Assembly: GCA_014377915.1 (NCBI GenBank)
Contig: JACMOT010000572.1
Span: 1 to 10,445 of the forward strand
Direction of reading: 5' to 3'
Source: Tardiphaga sp.
Lineage (GTDB): Bacteria > Pseudomonadota > Alphaproteobacteria > Rhizobiales > Xanthobacteraceae
DNA: 10,445 bases
Below the pieces are notes generated by a model. That model did not search any database and had not been told where the DNA came from. It worked only from the letters and a program-made list of their open reading frames with translations. Positions within the stretch are counted from its first letter, which is position 1. Each line of letters begins with the position of its first letter. Below, in pieces: positions 1 through 7,261 of this stretch. The translations under genes were made by a program, and so were the position numbers.

Positions 1-1
1 C

Positions 2-784
2 TGGAAGCTGCAGCCTTCGTCGCCAGCCTATGACGACCGCATCGCCCCGCTGGTGCGCGCCGCATCGAGCCGCATCAAGGCCGACACCAATCCGGCCGAT
101 CTCGCCAAATGGCTCGAACTGCAATCCTCTGCGATGAACATTTCGGATTCCGACATTCTGAGCACCACGCTGACGCTGCGCGAAGTCTCTGCGGATGCCT
201 TCAGCCAGGCGCTGCAAAGTCTTTCCACCGCGCAGCAACTCCGGGTCCGGCTGGCGCTGGGCGAGATCGATCCGCCGGACCAGGATGCGGTCGCGGTCAC
301 GGCAGCCGCGCTGCAGCCGCCCGCGGCGGTTCAGGTACTTGGCGCCTTTACGGGCCAGAGCATCTTCACCAGCCCGCGCGGCTTTCCGGTCGTGCACGGA
401 ACACTCAAGCTATTCGACCCCCGCGGCGCCGCGCTCGGCACCTACACCGTCAATACCGGCGGCGGAGCCCGCAACTACAAGACCACCAACGGCCCGGTAC
501 CTCCTGGCTTTTACCGGCTGAGTCATTTCCGTCCACGCGACACCGTCGGCATGGTGTTCAACGGCATCGGCTACTCGTTCGACCTCGACCCCATTTTGGA
601 AACCAAAGTGTTCGGTCGCAGCCTGTTCCGGGTCCATCCCGACGGCGGACAGGCGCAGACCAATGGCTGCCTCGGCGTGCGCGAGGATGCCGCGCATCTG
701 ATCCAGTGCCGCGACCAGCTCCGCCATCTGCTCGACCGCGGCCCCGTCACTATTTCCGTGAGCTATGAAGGTCTGTCGATCTAG
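2..784 (+). CDS. L,D-transpeptidase-like (YkuD/Tlde1-type) protein, 5'-partial
   Basis: The reading frame is open to the left edge, so the gene starts outside the window. A GTG at 53 is possible but has no ribosome binding site, and the coding-like frame continues upstream of it. The visible 260 residues have a helical, low-similarity N-terminal half and a C-terminal half with an L,D-transpeptidase-like layout. This comprises a GTYTVNTGG strand, a TTNGPVPPGFY segment (the usual 'TPxGxY' region), and then RVHPDGGQAQTNGCLGV, which matches the family H-x(n)-S/N-G-C pattern. The presumed catalytic His is encoded at 635-637 and the Cys at 668-670. Enzymes with this fold cut or form peptidoglycan cross-links with a Cys nucleophile; Tlde1/DUF2778 relatives act as secreted toxins. 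The stop lies 10 bp before the DUF2272 gene, so the two are probably co-transcribed. The fold is an inference from motifs, and the substrate and any export signal are not visible. Confidence 0.72.
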   Translation, partial: WKLQPSSPAYDDRIAPLVRAASSRIKADTNPADLAKWLELQSSAMNISDSDILSTTLTLREVSADAFSQALQSLSTAQQLRVRLALGEIDPPDQDAVAVTAAALQPPAAVQVLGAFTGQSIFTSPRGFPVVHGTLKLFDPRGAALGTYTVNTGGGARNYKTTNGPVPPGFYRLSHFRPRDTVGMVFNGIGYSFDLDPILETKVFGRSLFRVHPDGGQAQTNGCLGVREDAAHLIQCRDQLRHLLDRGPVTISVSYEGLSI

Positions 785-790
785 GGAGGA
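783..790 (+). promoter_or_regulatory. Shine-Dalgarno sequence setting the start of the DUF2272 gene
   Basis: AGGGAGGA overlaps the TAG stop of the upstream gene and sits 4 nt before the ATG at 795. An in-frame ATG at 765 lies inside the upstream coding region and has no such sequence before it. The start at 795 is therefore preferred. Confidence 0.6.
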
Positions 791-794
791 TCCG

Positions 795-2300
795 ATGCTG
801 CCACGCCGTATTGGACTGGTCGCGCGCACACCGCATATATCCTTTGCCCAGCTCGTCCGGGTCGCCGCCGCCCTCAATGTCCAGGTGATGCGGGATCTGC
901 GACCGATCTGGAATATCAGCGGCAGCGTCATCGCGCTGGATAATGCGAATTCCATCGAACCCGGCATCTGGCCCATCTTCATCGAGGACAGTATCCCGGA
1001 CAATGCGCTGGGGATTCATCTGACCGACCATCACCAGCCTTATGCCAGGGTGGCGATGGGGTCGACCTGGTCGTTGATCACCAGCCATGAATGCCTGGAA
1101 ATGCTGGTCGATCCGAGTGCCAACCAGGTGGTCTCATCCACCGGCATCGGCATCTCGCAGAACGAGATCGTGGATCTGCCGGGGGCCAAATTCGAATATC
1201 TGCTCGAGGTCTGCGATCCCTCCGAACATCCGGAGAACGCCTATCCGATCGATGATATCCTGGTCGCCGACTTCTATACGCCGAACTTCTTCGACCCGGT
1301 TCGTGCCTCCGGCGTGCGCTATTCATTCACCGGCAAATTGACCAAGCCACGCCACATCCTGCCGGGCGGATATATCAGCTGGTTCAATCCCGCGCTCGGT
1401 CACATGGAGCAGTTACGATTGTTCGGCGCGCCGCGGATCGTACCCGTTGCCGGTACGCCCGCCGCCGCCGGCCGCCATACGCTGCGCGGCTTCATCGATG
1501 CGCAGACAACCGCGCCGAACCAACTCTCCGACGTATCCGCGACAACTCCGATCGTGCAGAAATGCGCGGCCCGCAACGCCTGGCTGACCGAAGCGTCCGG
1601 TGTCCGCGCCCGCGAATTCGACGGCTCCTCGACGCTCACCGCGGCGGCGAGCGTCGCGGCGGCAACGCCCGCGCCCGGCGATGTGCTGCCAAGGCCGAGC
1701 AGCTTCGCCGAACGCGCGGCCGAGATCGCCATCGCGCAATGGGAAAAGTTCGGCCAGCAGAGCTACGACCTGTCCGGCCACACCACCCATCACGGCCACA
1801 AGGAGGGCGAGGACCCCTGGTATCGCGACGTCGGCCTGTACTGGAGCGAGGGCGTGCATGACGACACGCTGAACGGCCGCGACGATGTGCCGTGGTCGGC
1901 GGCGTTCATCTCCTGGGTGATGCGCACCGCCGGCGCCGGCCCCCGCTTCCGCTACAATGCCCAGCACTCCGCCTATATTGCGCGCGCCATCCGCGATCTG
2001 CGGCAGGGCCAGGCGCAGGCCGGCTACTGGTGTTATCGCCTCAATGAGCAACGTCCCGAACCCGGCGACATCGTCTGCTGGGCGCGCCAGCACGGCATCG
2101 ACTATGACCATCAGAATGGCGGCGACTACAAAGGCCATTGCGATATCGTGATCGGGGTCGGCTCCGAGATCGAAATCATCGGCGGCAATGTCGGCAACTC
2201 GGTAACAAGGCGACCGCTGGCGCTGACGCCGAACGGCACCATCCAGCCCGCGACGCAGGGCGGCGAAACCCTGTTCGGGCTGATGAAATGCCGGATCTGA
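795..2300 (+). CDS. Two-domain protein: HE-x6-D N-terminal domain plus C-terminal DUF2272 (NlpC/P60-like) domain
   Basis: The protein has 501 residues from the ATG at 795. Residues 1-210 form a conserved-looking domain with SHECLEMLVDP (His98, Glu99, Asp106), then EVCDPSE (138-144) and VADFYTPNFFDP (157-168). The HE-x6-D arrangement and later acidic residues could bind a metal, but no activity is established. Residues about 215-300 are an Ala/Pro-rich linker. Residues 303-501 match DUF2272: PWSAAFISWVM (366-376), PGDIVCWA (423-430), GHCDIVIGV (447-455) and a GGNVGNSV turn (463-470). These correspond to the Cys, His and Asn/polar sites of NlpC/P60 and CHAP amidases, except that Ser368 replaces the Cys. 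No clear signal peptide or membrane segment is seen. Its position 10 bp after an L,D-transpeptidase-like gene suggests a shared role at peptidoglycan. The domain assignment is fairly sure; the function is not. Confidence 0.8.
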   Translation: MLPRRIGLVARTPHISFAQLVRVAAALNVQVMRDLRPIWNISGSVIALDNANSIEPGIWPIFIEDSIPDNALGIHLTDHHQPYARVAMGSTWSLITSHECLEMLVDPSANQVVSSTGIGISQNEIVDLPGAKFEYLLEVCDPSEHPENAYPIDDILVADFYTPNFFDPVRASGVRYSFTGKLTKPRHILPGGYISWFNPALGHMEQLRLFGAPRIVPVAGTPAAAGRHTLRGFIDAQTTAPNQLSDVSATTPIVQKCAARNAWLTEASGVRAREFDGSSTLTAAASVAAATPAPGDVLPRPSSFAERAAEIAIAQWEKFGQQSYDLSGHTTHHGHKEGEDPWYRDVGLYWSEGVHDDTLNGRDDVPWSAAFISWVMRTAGAGPRFRYNAQHSAYIARAIRDLRQGQAQAGYWCYRLNEQRPEPGDIVCWARQHGIDYDHQNGGDYKGHCDIVIGVGSEIEIIGGNVGNSVTRRPLALTPNGTIQPATQGGETLFGLMKCRI

Positions 2301-3833
2301 TCAGGCGCGCATCATGGCGCGCAGCTCCGTCTTCAGCACCTTGCCGTAATTGTTCTTCGGCAGGGCCTCGAGATAGACGTAGCGCTTCGGCCGCTTGAAA
2401 CGGGCGATGGCGTCGAGGCAATGCGCATCGAGCGCGGCATCATTGGCCGCCGCCCCCTGCTCCAGCACCACACAGGCCACCACGATCTCGCCCCACTCGG
2501 AATCGGGCACGCCGATCGCCGAGACCTCGCGGACGTCAGGATGGGCCAGCAGCGCCTCCTCGACCTCACGTGGATAGATGTTGGTGCCGCCGGAAATGAT
2601 GACGTCCTTGGAGCGGTCTGACAGAGTGAGGACACCGTCTTGATCGAGGCGCCCGACATCGCCGGTGCGCAGCCAGCCATCCTTCAGCGTCTCTGCATTG
2701 GCGTTCGGATTATTCCAGTAACCGAGCATCACCGCGGGACCGCTGGCCTCGACCTCGCCGGTTTCGCCGGTCGGCAGCGATCGGCCGTCGGCGCCGGTGA
2801 CACGGACCTGCATCACGCTCTGCGCCGGGCCGACCGAGGCCAGCCGCTCGAGGTAGCGCGGATGATCGCTGTCCGCATGGAATTCGCGGCGCAGCGACGT
2901 GATGGTCATCGGCGACTCGCCCTGGCCGTAGATCTGCACGAAGCGCTGGCCCATGGTGGCCATGGCGTCGCGAATATCCGCGAGATACATCGGCCCACCG
3001 CCATAGACGATGGTGCGGATTCCCTCGCCGCGCTCCTTGCGGCGCTTCGCGGCATCGACGAGGCGGCGCACCATGGTGGGCGCGGCGAACATCGAGACGT
3101 GGTCGAGCTGTCTTGCCAGCGTCAACACCTCATCGGCATCGAAGCCGCGGCTCGGCGGCACGACATGGCGCGCCGCCATCCGGACATGGATGAAATTATA
3201 CAGCCCGGCGCCATGCGAGATCGGCGCGGCATAGAGGATCGCGTCCTGCTGCGACACCGCATCGACATCGGCGAGGTAGCACAGCGATGCCGCCACCAGA
3301 TTGCCATGGCTCAGCATCACGCCCTTGGGGCGGCCGGTGGTACCGGACGTATAGAACAGCCAGGCAAGATCGTCGTCTTCACGCGGCGATGGTGCGGGCG
3401 TGCCGCCATCGACGCGCTGCAACGTCTGGTAGTCCGAGCTGTCGACCGACAGCATCGGCATTGAGGGCGGCAGGTCCTCCGTGACCGCGACGAGCGCCTG
3501 GCGTCCATCCTCATCGACGAAAGCCAGCGTGGCACCGGCATTGTCGCAGATCCACGCCGCCTCGCGGCCGTGCAGCTTGGCGTTGATCGGAATCACCACC
3601 GCGCCGATCCACCACACCGCATAGAGACATTCGAGATATTGCGTGCAGTTGGTCATGAACAGCGCGACGCGGTCGCCGGGGCGGATACCGAAATCGCGCC
3701 GCAGCCCCGCGCCGATCGCGGCTGCGCGACGCGCGAAGGTGGCATAATCTGCTTGCACGGCGGTGCCGCGCAACAACGCCGGCGCATCGGGATGCAGCCG
3801 CGCCGACGCCGCCAGCCACTGCGCCACATTCAT
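2301..3833 (-). CDS. AMP-dependent acyl-CoA synthetase (acyl-CoA ligase)
   Basis: This 510-residue protein is of usual length for class I adenylate-forming enzymes, which activate a carboxylic acid with ATP and then form the CoA thioester in the cytoplasm. The core motifs are present in order: YTSGTTGRPKG (161-171, phosphate loop), YGQGESP (302-308), TGD (390-392), DRSKDVIISGGTNIYPREVE (406-425, hinge and CoA-domain start) and PKNNYGKVLK (492-501), with the catalytic Lys at 498. The nearest functional type is medium/long-chain or aryl-acid CoA ligase; the substrate cannot be read from these motifs. The ATG lies 5 bp after the thiolase stop, with only a weak GAAG-type ribosome site, so translation may depend on the thiolase gene. 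The gene abuts the convergent DUF2272 gene. The likely role is to feed an acyl-CoA into a thiolase-containing degradation pathway. Confidence 0.92.
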   Translation of the reverse strand: MNVAQWLAASARLHPDAPALLRGTAVQADYATFARRAAAIGAGLRRDFGIRPGDRVALFMTNCTQYLECLYAVWWIGAVVIPINAKLHGREAAWICDNAGATLAFVDEDGRQALVAVTEDLPPSMPMLSVDSSDYQTLQRVDGGTPAPSPREDDDLAWLFYTSGTTGRPKGVMLSHGNLVAASLCYLADVDAVSQQDAILYAAPISHGAGLYNFIHVRMAARHVVPPSRGFDADEVLTLARQLDHVSMFAAPTMVRRLVDAAKRRKERGEGIRTIVYGGGPMYLADIRDAMATMGQRFVQIYGQGESPMTITSLRREFHADSDHPRYLERLASVGPAQSVMQVRVTGADGRSLPTGETGEVEASGPAVMLGYWNNPNANAETLKDGWLRTGDVGRLDQDGVLTLSDRSKDVIISGGTNIYPREVEEALLAHPDVREVSAIGVPDSEWGEIVVACVVLEQGAAANDAALDAHCLDAIARFKRPKRYVYLEALPKNNYGKVLKTELRAMMRA

Positions 3834-3838
3834 CGCGA

Positions 3839-5008
3839 TTACTTCGCCGGCTCCAGCACCGAGACGTAATTGGCGACCGCCGCGCCGCCCATGTTGAAGA
3901 TGCCGGCCAGTTTGGCGTTCTTGATCTGCATTCCCTCCGGCGCCTGCCCAAGCAGCTGCATGGCGCTCAGCACGTGCATCGAGACGCCGGTGGCGCCGAT
4001 CGGATGGCCCTTGGCCTTGAGGCCGCCGGACGGATTGACCGGCAGCTTGCCATCCTTCTGGGTCCAGCCTTCCTTGATGGCGCGGGCGCCCTGCCCGCGC
4101 GGCGTCAGCCCCATCGCCTCATACTCGATCAATTCGGCGACGGTGAAGCAGTCATGGGTCTCGACAAAGGACAGGTCCTCGAGCGTAACGCCGGCGGCTT
4201 CCAGCGCGCGCTGCCAGGCCACGGTGCAGCCCTCGAACAACAGGATGTCGCGCTTCGACATCGGCAGAAAATCCTGCGCATGCGCGGTGGACTTGATGGT
4301 GACCGCCTTGCCCATCGCCTTGGCGGTTTCGGAATCGGTCAGCACCAGCGCCGCGGCGCCGTCGGACACCAGCGAGCAATCGGACCGCTTCAACGGCCCC
4401 GCCACGAACGGGTTCTTGTCGCTCTCGGAGCGGCAGAACTCGAAACCGAAATCCTTGCGCATATGCGCATAGGGATTGTGCATGCCATTGGCGTGGTTCT
4501 TGGCGGCGATCATCGCCAGCGCATCGGACTGGTCGCCATATTTCTGGAAATATTTCTGCGCGATGCCGCCGAACACGCCGGCAAATCCCGCGGGCGTGTC
4601 GCCATCTTCCGGCAGATAGGACGCGCGCAACAGGTTTTTGCCGACCTCCGGACCTGGCGTGCGCGTCATCTGCTCGACGCCCACTACCAGCACGATCTTC
4701 GCGGTCCCGGCGGCGATCGACTTGACGCCGGCCTGCACGGCGGCGGAGCCGGTGGCGCAGGCATTCTCGACGCGGGTCGCGGGCTTGAAGCGCAGCGCCG
4801 GATCGGCCTGCAGCACCAGCGAGGCCGTAAAATCCTGTGGCGAAAAGCCGGCGTTGAAATGCCCCAGCACGATTTCATCGACATCGGCCGCGGAAATGCC
4901 GGCATCAGCCATCGCCTCGGTCGCCACCCGCACCACGAGGCTCTCGACGGTCTCGTTTTCGAGCTTTCCGAACGGCGTATGCGCCCATCCAACGATGCTG
5001 GCAGTCAT
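3839..5008 (-). CDS. SCP-x-type thiolase (acetyl-CoA acetyltransferase family)
   Basis: The protein has 389 residues from the ATG at 5008, which follows GGGAGAAG about 4 nt upstream. A frame extension to 5041 lacks such a site and would add 11 unrelated residues. Thiolases cleave a 3-oxoacyl-CoA with CoA, or condense two acyl-CoAs, through an acylated Cys. Visible landmarks are the nucleophile motif ENACATGSAAV (Cys84), ETHDCFTVAEL (283-293, His285/Cys287), NPSGGLKAKGHPIGATG (325-341, His335) and a C-terminal FNMGGAAVANYV (371-382). The HDCF motif and the absence of a Cys in the last motif are the pattern of the SCP-x/SCP2-thiolase branch rather than classical FadA/PhaA enzymes, so the active site looks complete for that branch. 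The acyl-CoA synthetase follows 5 bp downstream. Substrate chain or ring type is unknown; side-chain or branched acyl-CoA breakdown is a possibility. Confidence 0.92.
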   Translation of the reverse strand: MTASIVGWAHTPFGKLENETVESLVVRVATEAMADAGISAADVDEIVLGHFNAGFSPQDFTASLVLQADPALRFKPATRVENACATGSAAVQAGVKSIAAGTAKIVLVVGVEQMTRTPGPEVGKNLLRASYLPEDGDTPAGFAGVFGGIAQKYFQKYGDQSDALAMIAAKNHANGMHNPYAHMRKDFGFEFCRSESDKNPFVAGPLKRSDCSLVSDGAAALVLTDSETAKAMGKAVTIKSTAHAQDFLPMSKRDILLFEGCTVAWQRALEAAGVTLEDLSFVETHDCFTVAELIEYEAMGLTPRGQGARAIKEGWTQKDGKLPVNPSGGLKAKGHPIGATGVSMHVLSAMQLLGQAPEGMQIKNAKLAGIFNMGGAAVANYVSVLEPAK

Positions 5009-5039
5009 GGTGCTTCTCCCGTGTGCGATTGTTGGACTC

Positions 5040-5067
5040 AATATAGGCGCACGGGACAGCAGATCAA
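5040..5067 (-). promoter_or_regulatory. Candidate sigma70-like promoter for the thiolase-ligase unit
   Basis: Read on the minus strand, TTGATC (5062-5067) and TATATT (5040-5045) are separated by 16 bp, matching 4/6 and 5/6 of the consensus. This would give a leader of about 25 nt before the thiolase ATG at 5008. It sits directly beside the palindromic repeat at 5070. Prediction by eye only. Confidence 0.4.
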
Positions 5068-5069
5068 AT

Positions 5070-5161
5070 CGTCATTGCGAGGAGCCCTTGCGACGAAGCA
5101 ATCCAGCCCTGCGTTTGGCGGCCCTCTGGATTGCCGCGTCGCTTCGCTCCTCGCAATGACG
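5070..5161. repeat. ~90-bp palindromic intergenic repeat, copy 1
   Basis: The 92-bp element begins CGTCATTGCGAGGAGC and ends in the exact inverse, GCTCCTCGCAATGACG, giving a 16-bp outer stem. Further inside, GCGACG pairs with CGTCGC and GCAATCCAG pairs with CTGGATTGC, interrupted by short mismatched stretches. It fills most of the gap between the denD-like gene and the thiolase. Two further copies lie at 6208-6297 and 8256-8370. Elements of this style are common in intergenic regions of Bradyrhizobium relatives and could fold as a long RNA hairpin. Confidence 0.88.
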
Positions 5162-5169
5162 GGGATAGG

Positions 5170-6156
5170 TCAGTGCACGAAAGTCCCGCCCAGTTCATCC
5201 TCGATGTGAATCCGGATGATGTCGTCGAACGTCTTCTCCGCCGTGGTGAAGCCGAGACTGAGCGCGCGCTCGGTGACGAAATCGCGTGGCCAGCCGGACA
5301 CGATGCCGGTGATCACCGGATCGGTCTTCCTGACGATCCGCGCCACCACGCTCTTTCCGGCGACGCGCTCCAGCGCGGCGATCTGTTCGCCGACAGTGAC
5401 CGACAGGCCGGGCATGCTGAGATTGCGACGCGCGCCCATCGCGGCAAGGTCCATGGTGGCGGCGTGGACCAGGAAGCCGACCGCCGAGCGCGGCGAGGCA
5501 TGCCAGTGGCGGACATCCTCGCCCACCGGCAGGATCGCTTCATGGCCGGCGAGCGGCTCGCGAATGATGTTCGAGAAGAAGCCGGACGCCGCCTTGTTCG
5601 GCGTCCCCGGACGGACGCAGATGGTCGGCAGCCGGATGCCGATGCCGTCGAGAAAGCCCTTGCGGGTGTAGTCGGCGATCAGCATTTCGCAGATCGACTT
5701 CTGCGTGCCGTAGGAGGTCAGCGGCGTGTGGAAGAACTCGACGCCGATCTGCGCCGGGAACGGCGCACCAAACACCGCGATCGAGGAGGTAAATACCAGC
5801 CGCGGTCTATAGCCGCCGCCGATGGCGCGGATGGCATCGATCAGGAAACGGGTGCCGTCGAGATTGATACGATAACCCTTTTCAAACTCGGCCTCGGCCT
5901 CGCCGGAGACGATCGCGGCGAGGTGGAAGATCACGTCAGGGCGGTGCAACAGCAGCGGCGCCGCGGTGGCAGGGTCAGCGAAGTCGGAGGTAACGATGCT
6001 GATCGGCAGCGCGGCACCGGCCGGTTTCGCCGGCGCGACCACATCCTGCAGCGTCATGCGGGTGATCTCCCTGCCGCCGAGGCGGCCGTCGCGCAACAAT
6101 TTTTCGGTCAGCTTGCGGCCGACCATGCCGGCGGCGCCGAGGATGAGGATGTGCAA
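5170..6156 (-). CDS. denD: DenD-like NAD-dependent SDR (D-erythronate dehydrogenase family)
   Basis: This 328-residue extended short-chain dehydrogenase starts at a TTG codon. AAGGAG lies 8 nt upstream, and the next Met (residue 11) would cut the nucleotide-binding site. GAAGMVG (7-13) is the NAD-binding glycine motif, FTSSIAVFG (122-130) holds the active-site Ser, and SYGTQKS (148-154) holds Tyr149/Lys153. The RLPTICVRPGTPNKAASGF stretch (175-193), the SPRSAVGFLVHA region and MPGLSVTV (248-255) resemble DenD. DenD oxidises D-erythronate to its 2-oxo acid in tetronate catabolism. Later pathway enzymes (OtnK, OtnC, OtnI) are not in the window. It lies downstream of the two ABC permease genes, separated by a repeat, so it may act on the imported compound. 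Family is sure; the exact substrate is not. Confidence 0.85.
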   Translation of the reverse strand: MHILILGAAGMVGRKLTEKLLRDGRLGGREITRMTLQDVVAPAKPAGAALPISIVTSDFADPATAAPLLLHRPDVIFHLAAIVSGEAEAEFEKGYRINLDGTRFLIDAIRAIGGGYRPRLVFTSSIAVFGAPFPAQIGVEFFHTPLTSYGTQKSICEMLIADYTRKGFLDGIGIRLPTICVRPGTPNKAASGFFSNIIREPLAGHEAILPVGEDVRHWHASPRSAVGFLVHAATMDLAAMGARRNLSMPGLSVTVGEQIAALERVAGKSVVARIVRKTDPVITGIVSGWPRDFVTERALSLGFTTAEKTFDDIIRIHIEDELGGTFVH

Positions 6157-6164
6157 GGGAAGTT

Positions 6165-6170
6165 CTCCTT
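6165..6170 (-). promoter_or_regulatory. Ribosome binding site supporting a TTG start for the denD-like gene
   Basis: AAGGAG on the minus strand lies 8 nt before the TTG at 6154-6156. It is the only good ribosome site near the 5' end, and the TTG gives a complete Rossmann-fold N-terminus. Confidence 0.6.
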
Positions 6171-6207
6171 GTTGTTGTTATTTTGGGTTGAGCGTCGTCG
6201 CCGCAAC

Positions 6208-6297
6208 CGTCATTGCGAGGAGCCGTTGCGACGAAGCAATCCAGTCTCCGCTTGCGGCTCTGTGGATTGCCGCGTCGCTGCGCTCTTCGCAATGACG
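6208..6297. repeat. ~90-bp palindromic intergenic repeat, copy 2
   Basis: The 90-bp element has CGTCATTGCGAGGAGC at the left and CGCTCTTCGCAATGACG at the right. It shares the internal GCGACGAAGCAATCCAG and GGATTGCCGCGTCGC segments with copies 1 and 3. It occupies half of the 184-bp gap between the second permease gene and the denD-like gene. The rest of the gap holds a 7-bp-stem inverted repeat (6314-6320 with 6331-6337) and the denD ribosome site. Confidence 0.88.
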
Positions 6298-6340
6298 TGG
6301 AGGGGCCGGTCACCGCTGCGGCAGTACCGGCGCAGCGTTG

Positions 6341-7261
6341 CTATTCCTTCACCGCCCCGGTCATCGCCGAGACATAGTGCTCGACAAAGAACGCGTACAG
6401 GATCACCAGCGGCAACGAGCCGACCAGCGCGCCGGCCATCAGCGAGCCCCATTTGTAGATGTCGCCATCGACGAACTCGTTGACGATCGCCACCGGCACG
6501 GTCTTGTTCTGGGTCGATTGCAGGAAGGTGAGCGCGTAGATGAACTCGTTCCAGCACAGCGTGAACGAGAAGATGAAGGCCGAGATCAGCCCCGGCACGG
6601 CCAGCGGCACGACAATCTTGACCAGGATCTGCCAGCGCGAGGCACCGTCGATCAGGGCGCATTCCTCGAGCTCGAACGGGATAGTCTTGAAATATCCCAT
6701 CAACAGCCAGGTCGAGAACGGGATCAGCAGCGTCGGGTAGACCAGGATCAACGCGATCGGCGAGTCGAACAGGCCATAGGCCTGGATGACGCTCGCCAGC
6801 GGGATGAACAGGATCGACGGCGGCACCAGATAGGCCATGAAGATGGTCGCGCCGACCACTTCCGCGCCGCGAAAGCGCAGCCGCACGATCGCATAGGCGG
6901 CGAGCACCGAGGCGAAGATCGACAGCGTGGTCGCGGCGGCGGCGACATACATCGTGTTCCACAGCCAGCGCGGATAGTTGGTCTCGAACAACAGCTTGCT
7001 GATGTGCTTCAGGGTCGGCTTGATCACCCAGAACGGGTTGTAGGTCTCCATGTCGATCAGCTGCTCGTCCGGCTTGATCGAGGTCAGCGCCATCCAGTAA
7101 AACGGAAACAGCAGGATGACGACGATGATGAACAGCGGGATGTACAGCGTGACGACGCGGCGCGGCAGCGACTCCAGATAGGTCATGCCCTCGCTGTGGT
7201 CGTCTTTTTGCACGGTCGCAGCAGCAACAACGCGACGAAGGTCGGCGGTTGAATCAGTCAT
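6341..7261 (-). CDS. Carbohydrate ABC transporter permease, MalG/UgpE-like
   Basis: The protein has 306 residues and is an inner-membrane subunit of a CUT1-type sugar importer. About six hydrophobic segments are visible near residues 36-60, 102-127, 134-160, 167-190, 213-236 and 273-298. The cytoplasmic EAA loop, which docks on the ATPase, is EECALIDGASRW (199-210) followed by the ...VVPLAVPGL segment. The ATG overlaps the upstream permease stop by 8 bp (ATGACTGA), and AAGG precedes it, suggesting translational coupling and equal production of the two permeases. An internal Met at residue 26 is a possible later start, since the first 25 residues are polar and unlike the family core. Substrate is not deducible from the permease. 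Confidence 0.93.
   Translation of the reverse strand: MTDSTADLRRVVAAATVQKDDHSEGMTYLESLPRRVVTLYIPLFIIVVILLFPFYWMALTSIKPDEQLIDMETYNPFWVIKPTLKHISKLLFETNYPRWLWNTMYVAAAATTLSIFASVLAAYAIVRLRFRGAEVVGATIFMAYLVPPSILFIPLASVIQAYGLFDSPIALILVYPTLLIPFSTWLLMGYFKTIPFELEECALIDGASRWQILVKIVVPLAVPGLISAFIFSFTLCWNEFIYALTFLQSTQNKTVPVAIVNEFVDGDIYKWGSLMAGALVGSLPLVILYAFFVEHYVSAMTGAVKE

Noticed and set aside
765..794. Earlier in-frame ATG at 765 as start of the DUF2272 gene
   Set aside because: It would overlap the upstream coding region, has no ribosome site and adds ten residues of no family character. AGGGAGGA directly before 795 favours the later ATG.
2305..2322. GCGCGC inverted repeat near the convergent stops as a bidirectional terminator
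   Set aside because: The stem is only 6 bp, lies inside the synthetase coding end and has no U-run on either side.
5070..5161. Intergenic palindromes as a CRISPR array or insertion-sequence ends
   Set aside because: The copies are single, kilobases apart, without regular spacers or a transposase gene. They fit dispersed palindromic repeats better.
3974..5209. Long open plus-strand frame (about 411 codons) opposite the thiolase
   Set aside because: It is antisense to a clear thiolase with intact motifs, and its composition (His/Arg/Gly-rich) is typical of the mirror frame in high-GC DNA. It has no recognisable domain, and its end crosses the palindromic repeat.
6314..6337. Inverted repeat after the MalG-like gene as an intrinsic terminator
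   Set aside because: A 7-bp stem with a 10-nt loop and no following U-run; too weak to call.
5131..6483. Open plus-strand frame of about 450 codons opposite the denD-like gene
   Set aside because: It is Arg/Asp/His-rich, runs through two palindromic repeats and is antisense to a well-supported dehydrogenase, so it is a high-GC shadow frame.
6338..7252. Open plus-strand frame of about 304 codons opposite the MalG-like permease
   Set aside because: It is extremely rich in Arg, Asp, Gln and His, as expected from the antisense of hydrophobic membrane-protein codons. There is no domain or ribosome site.
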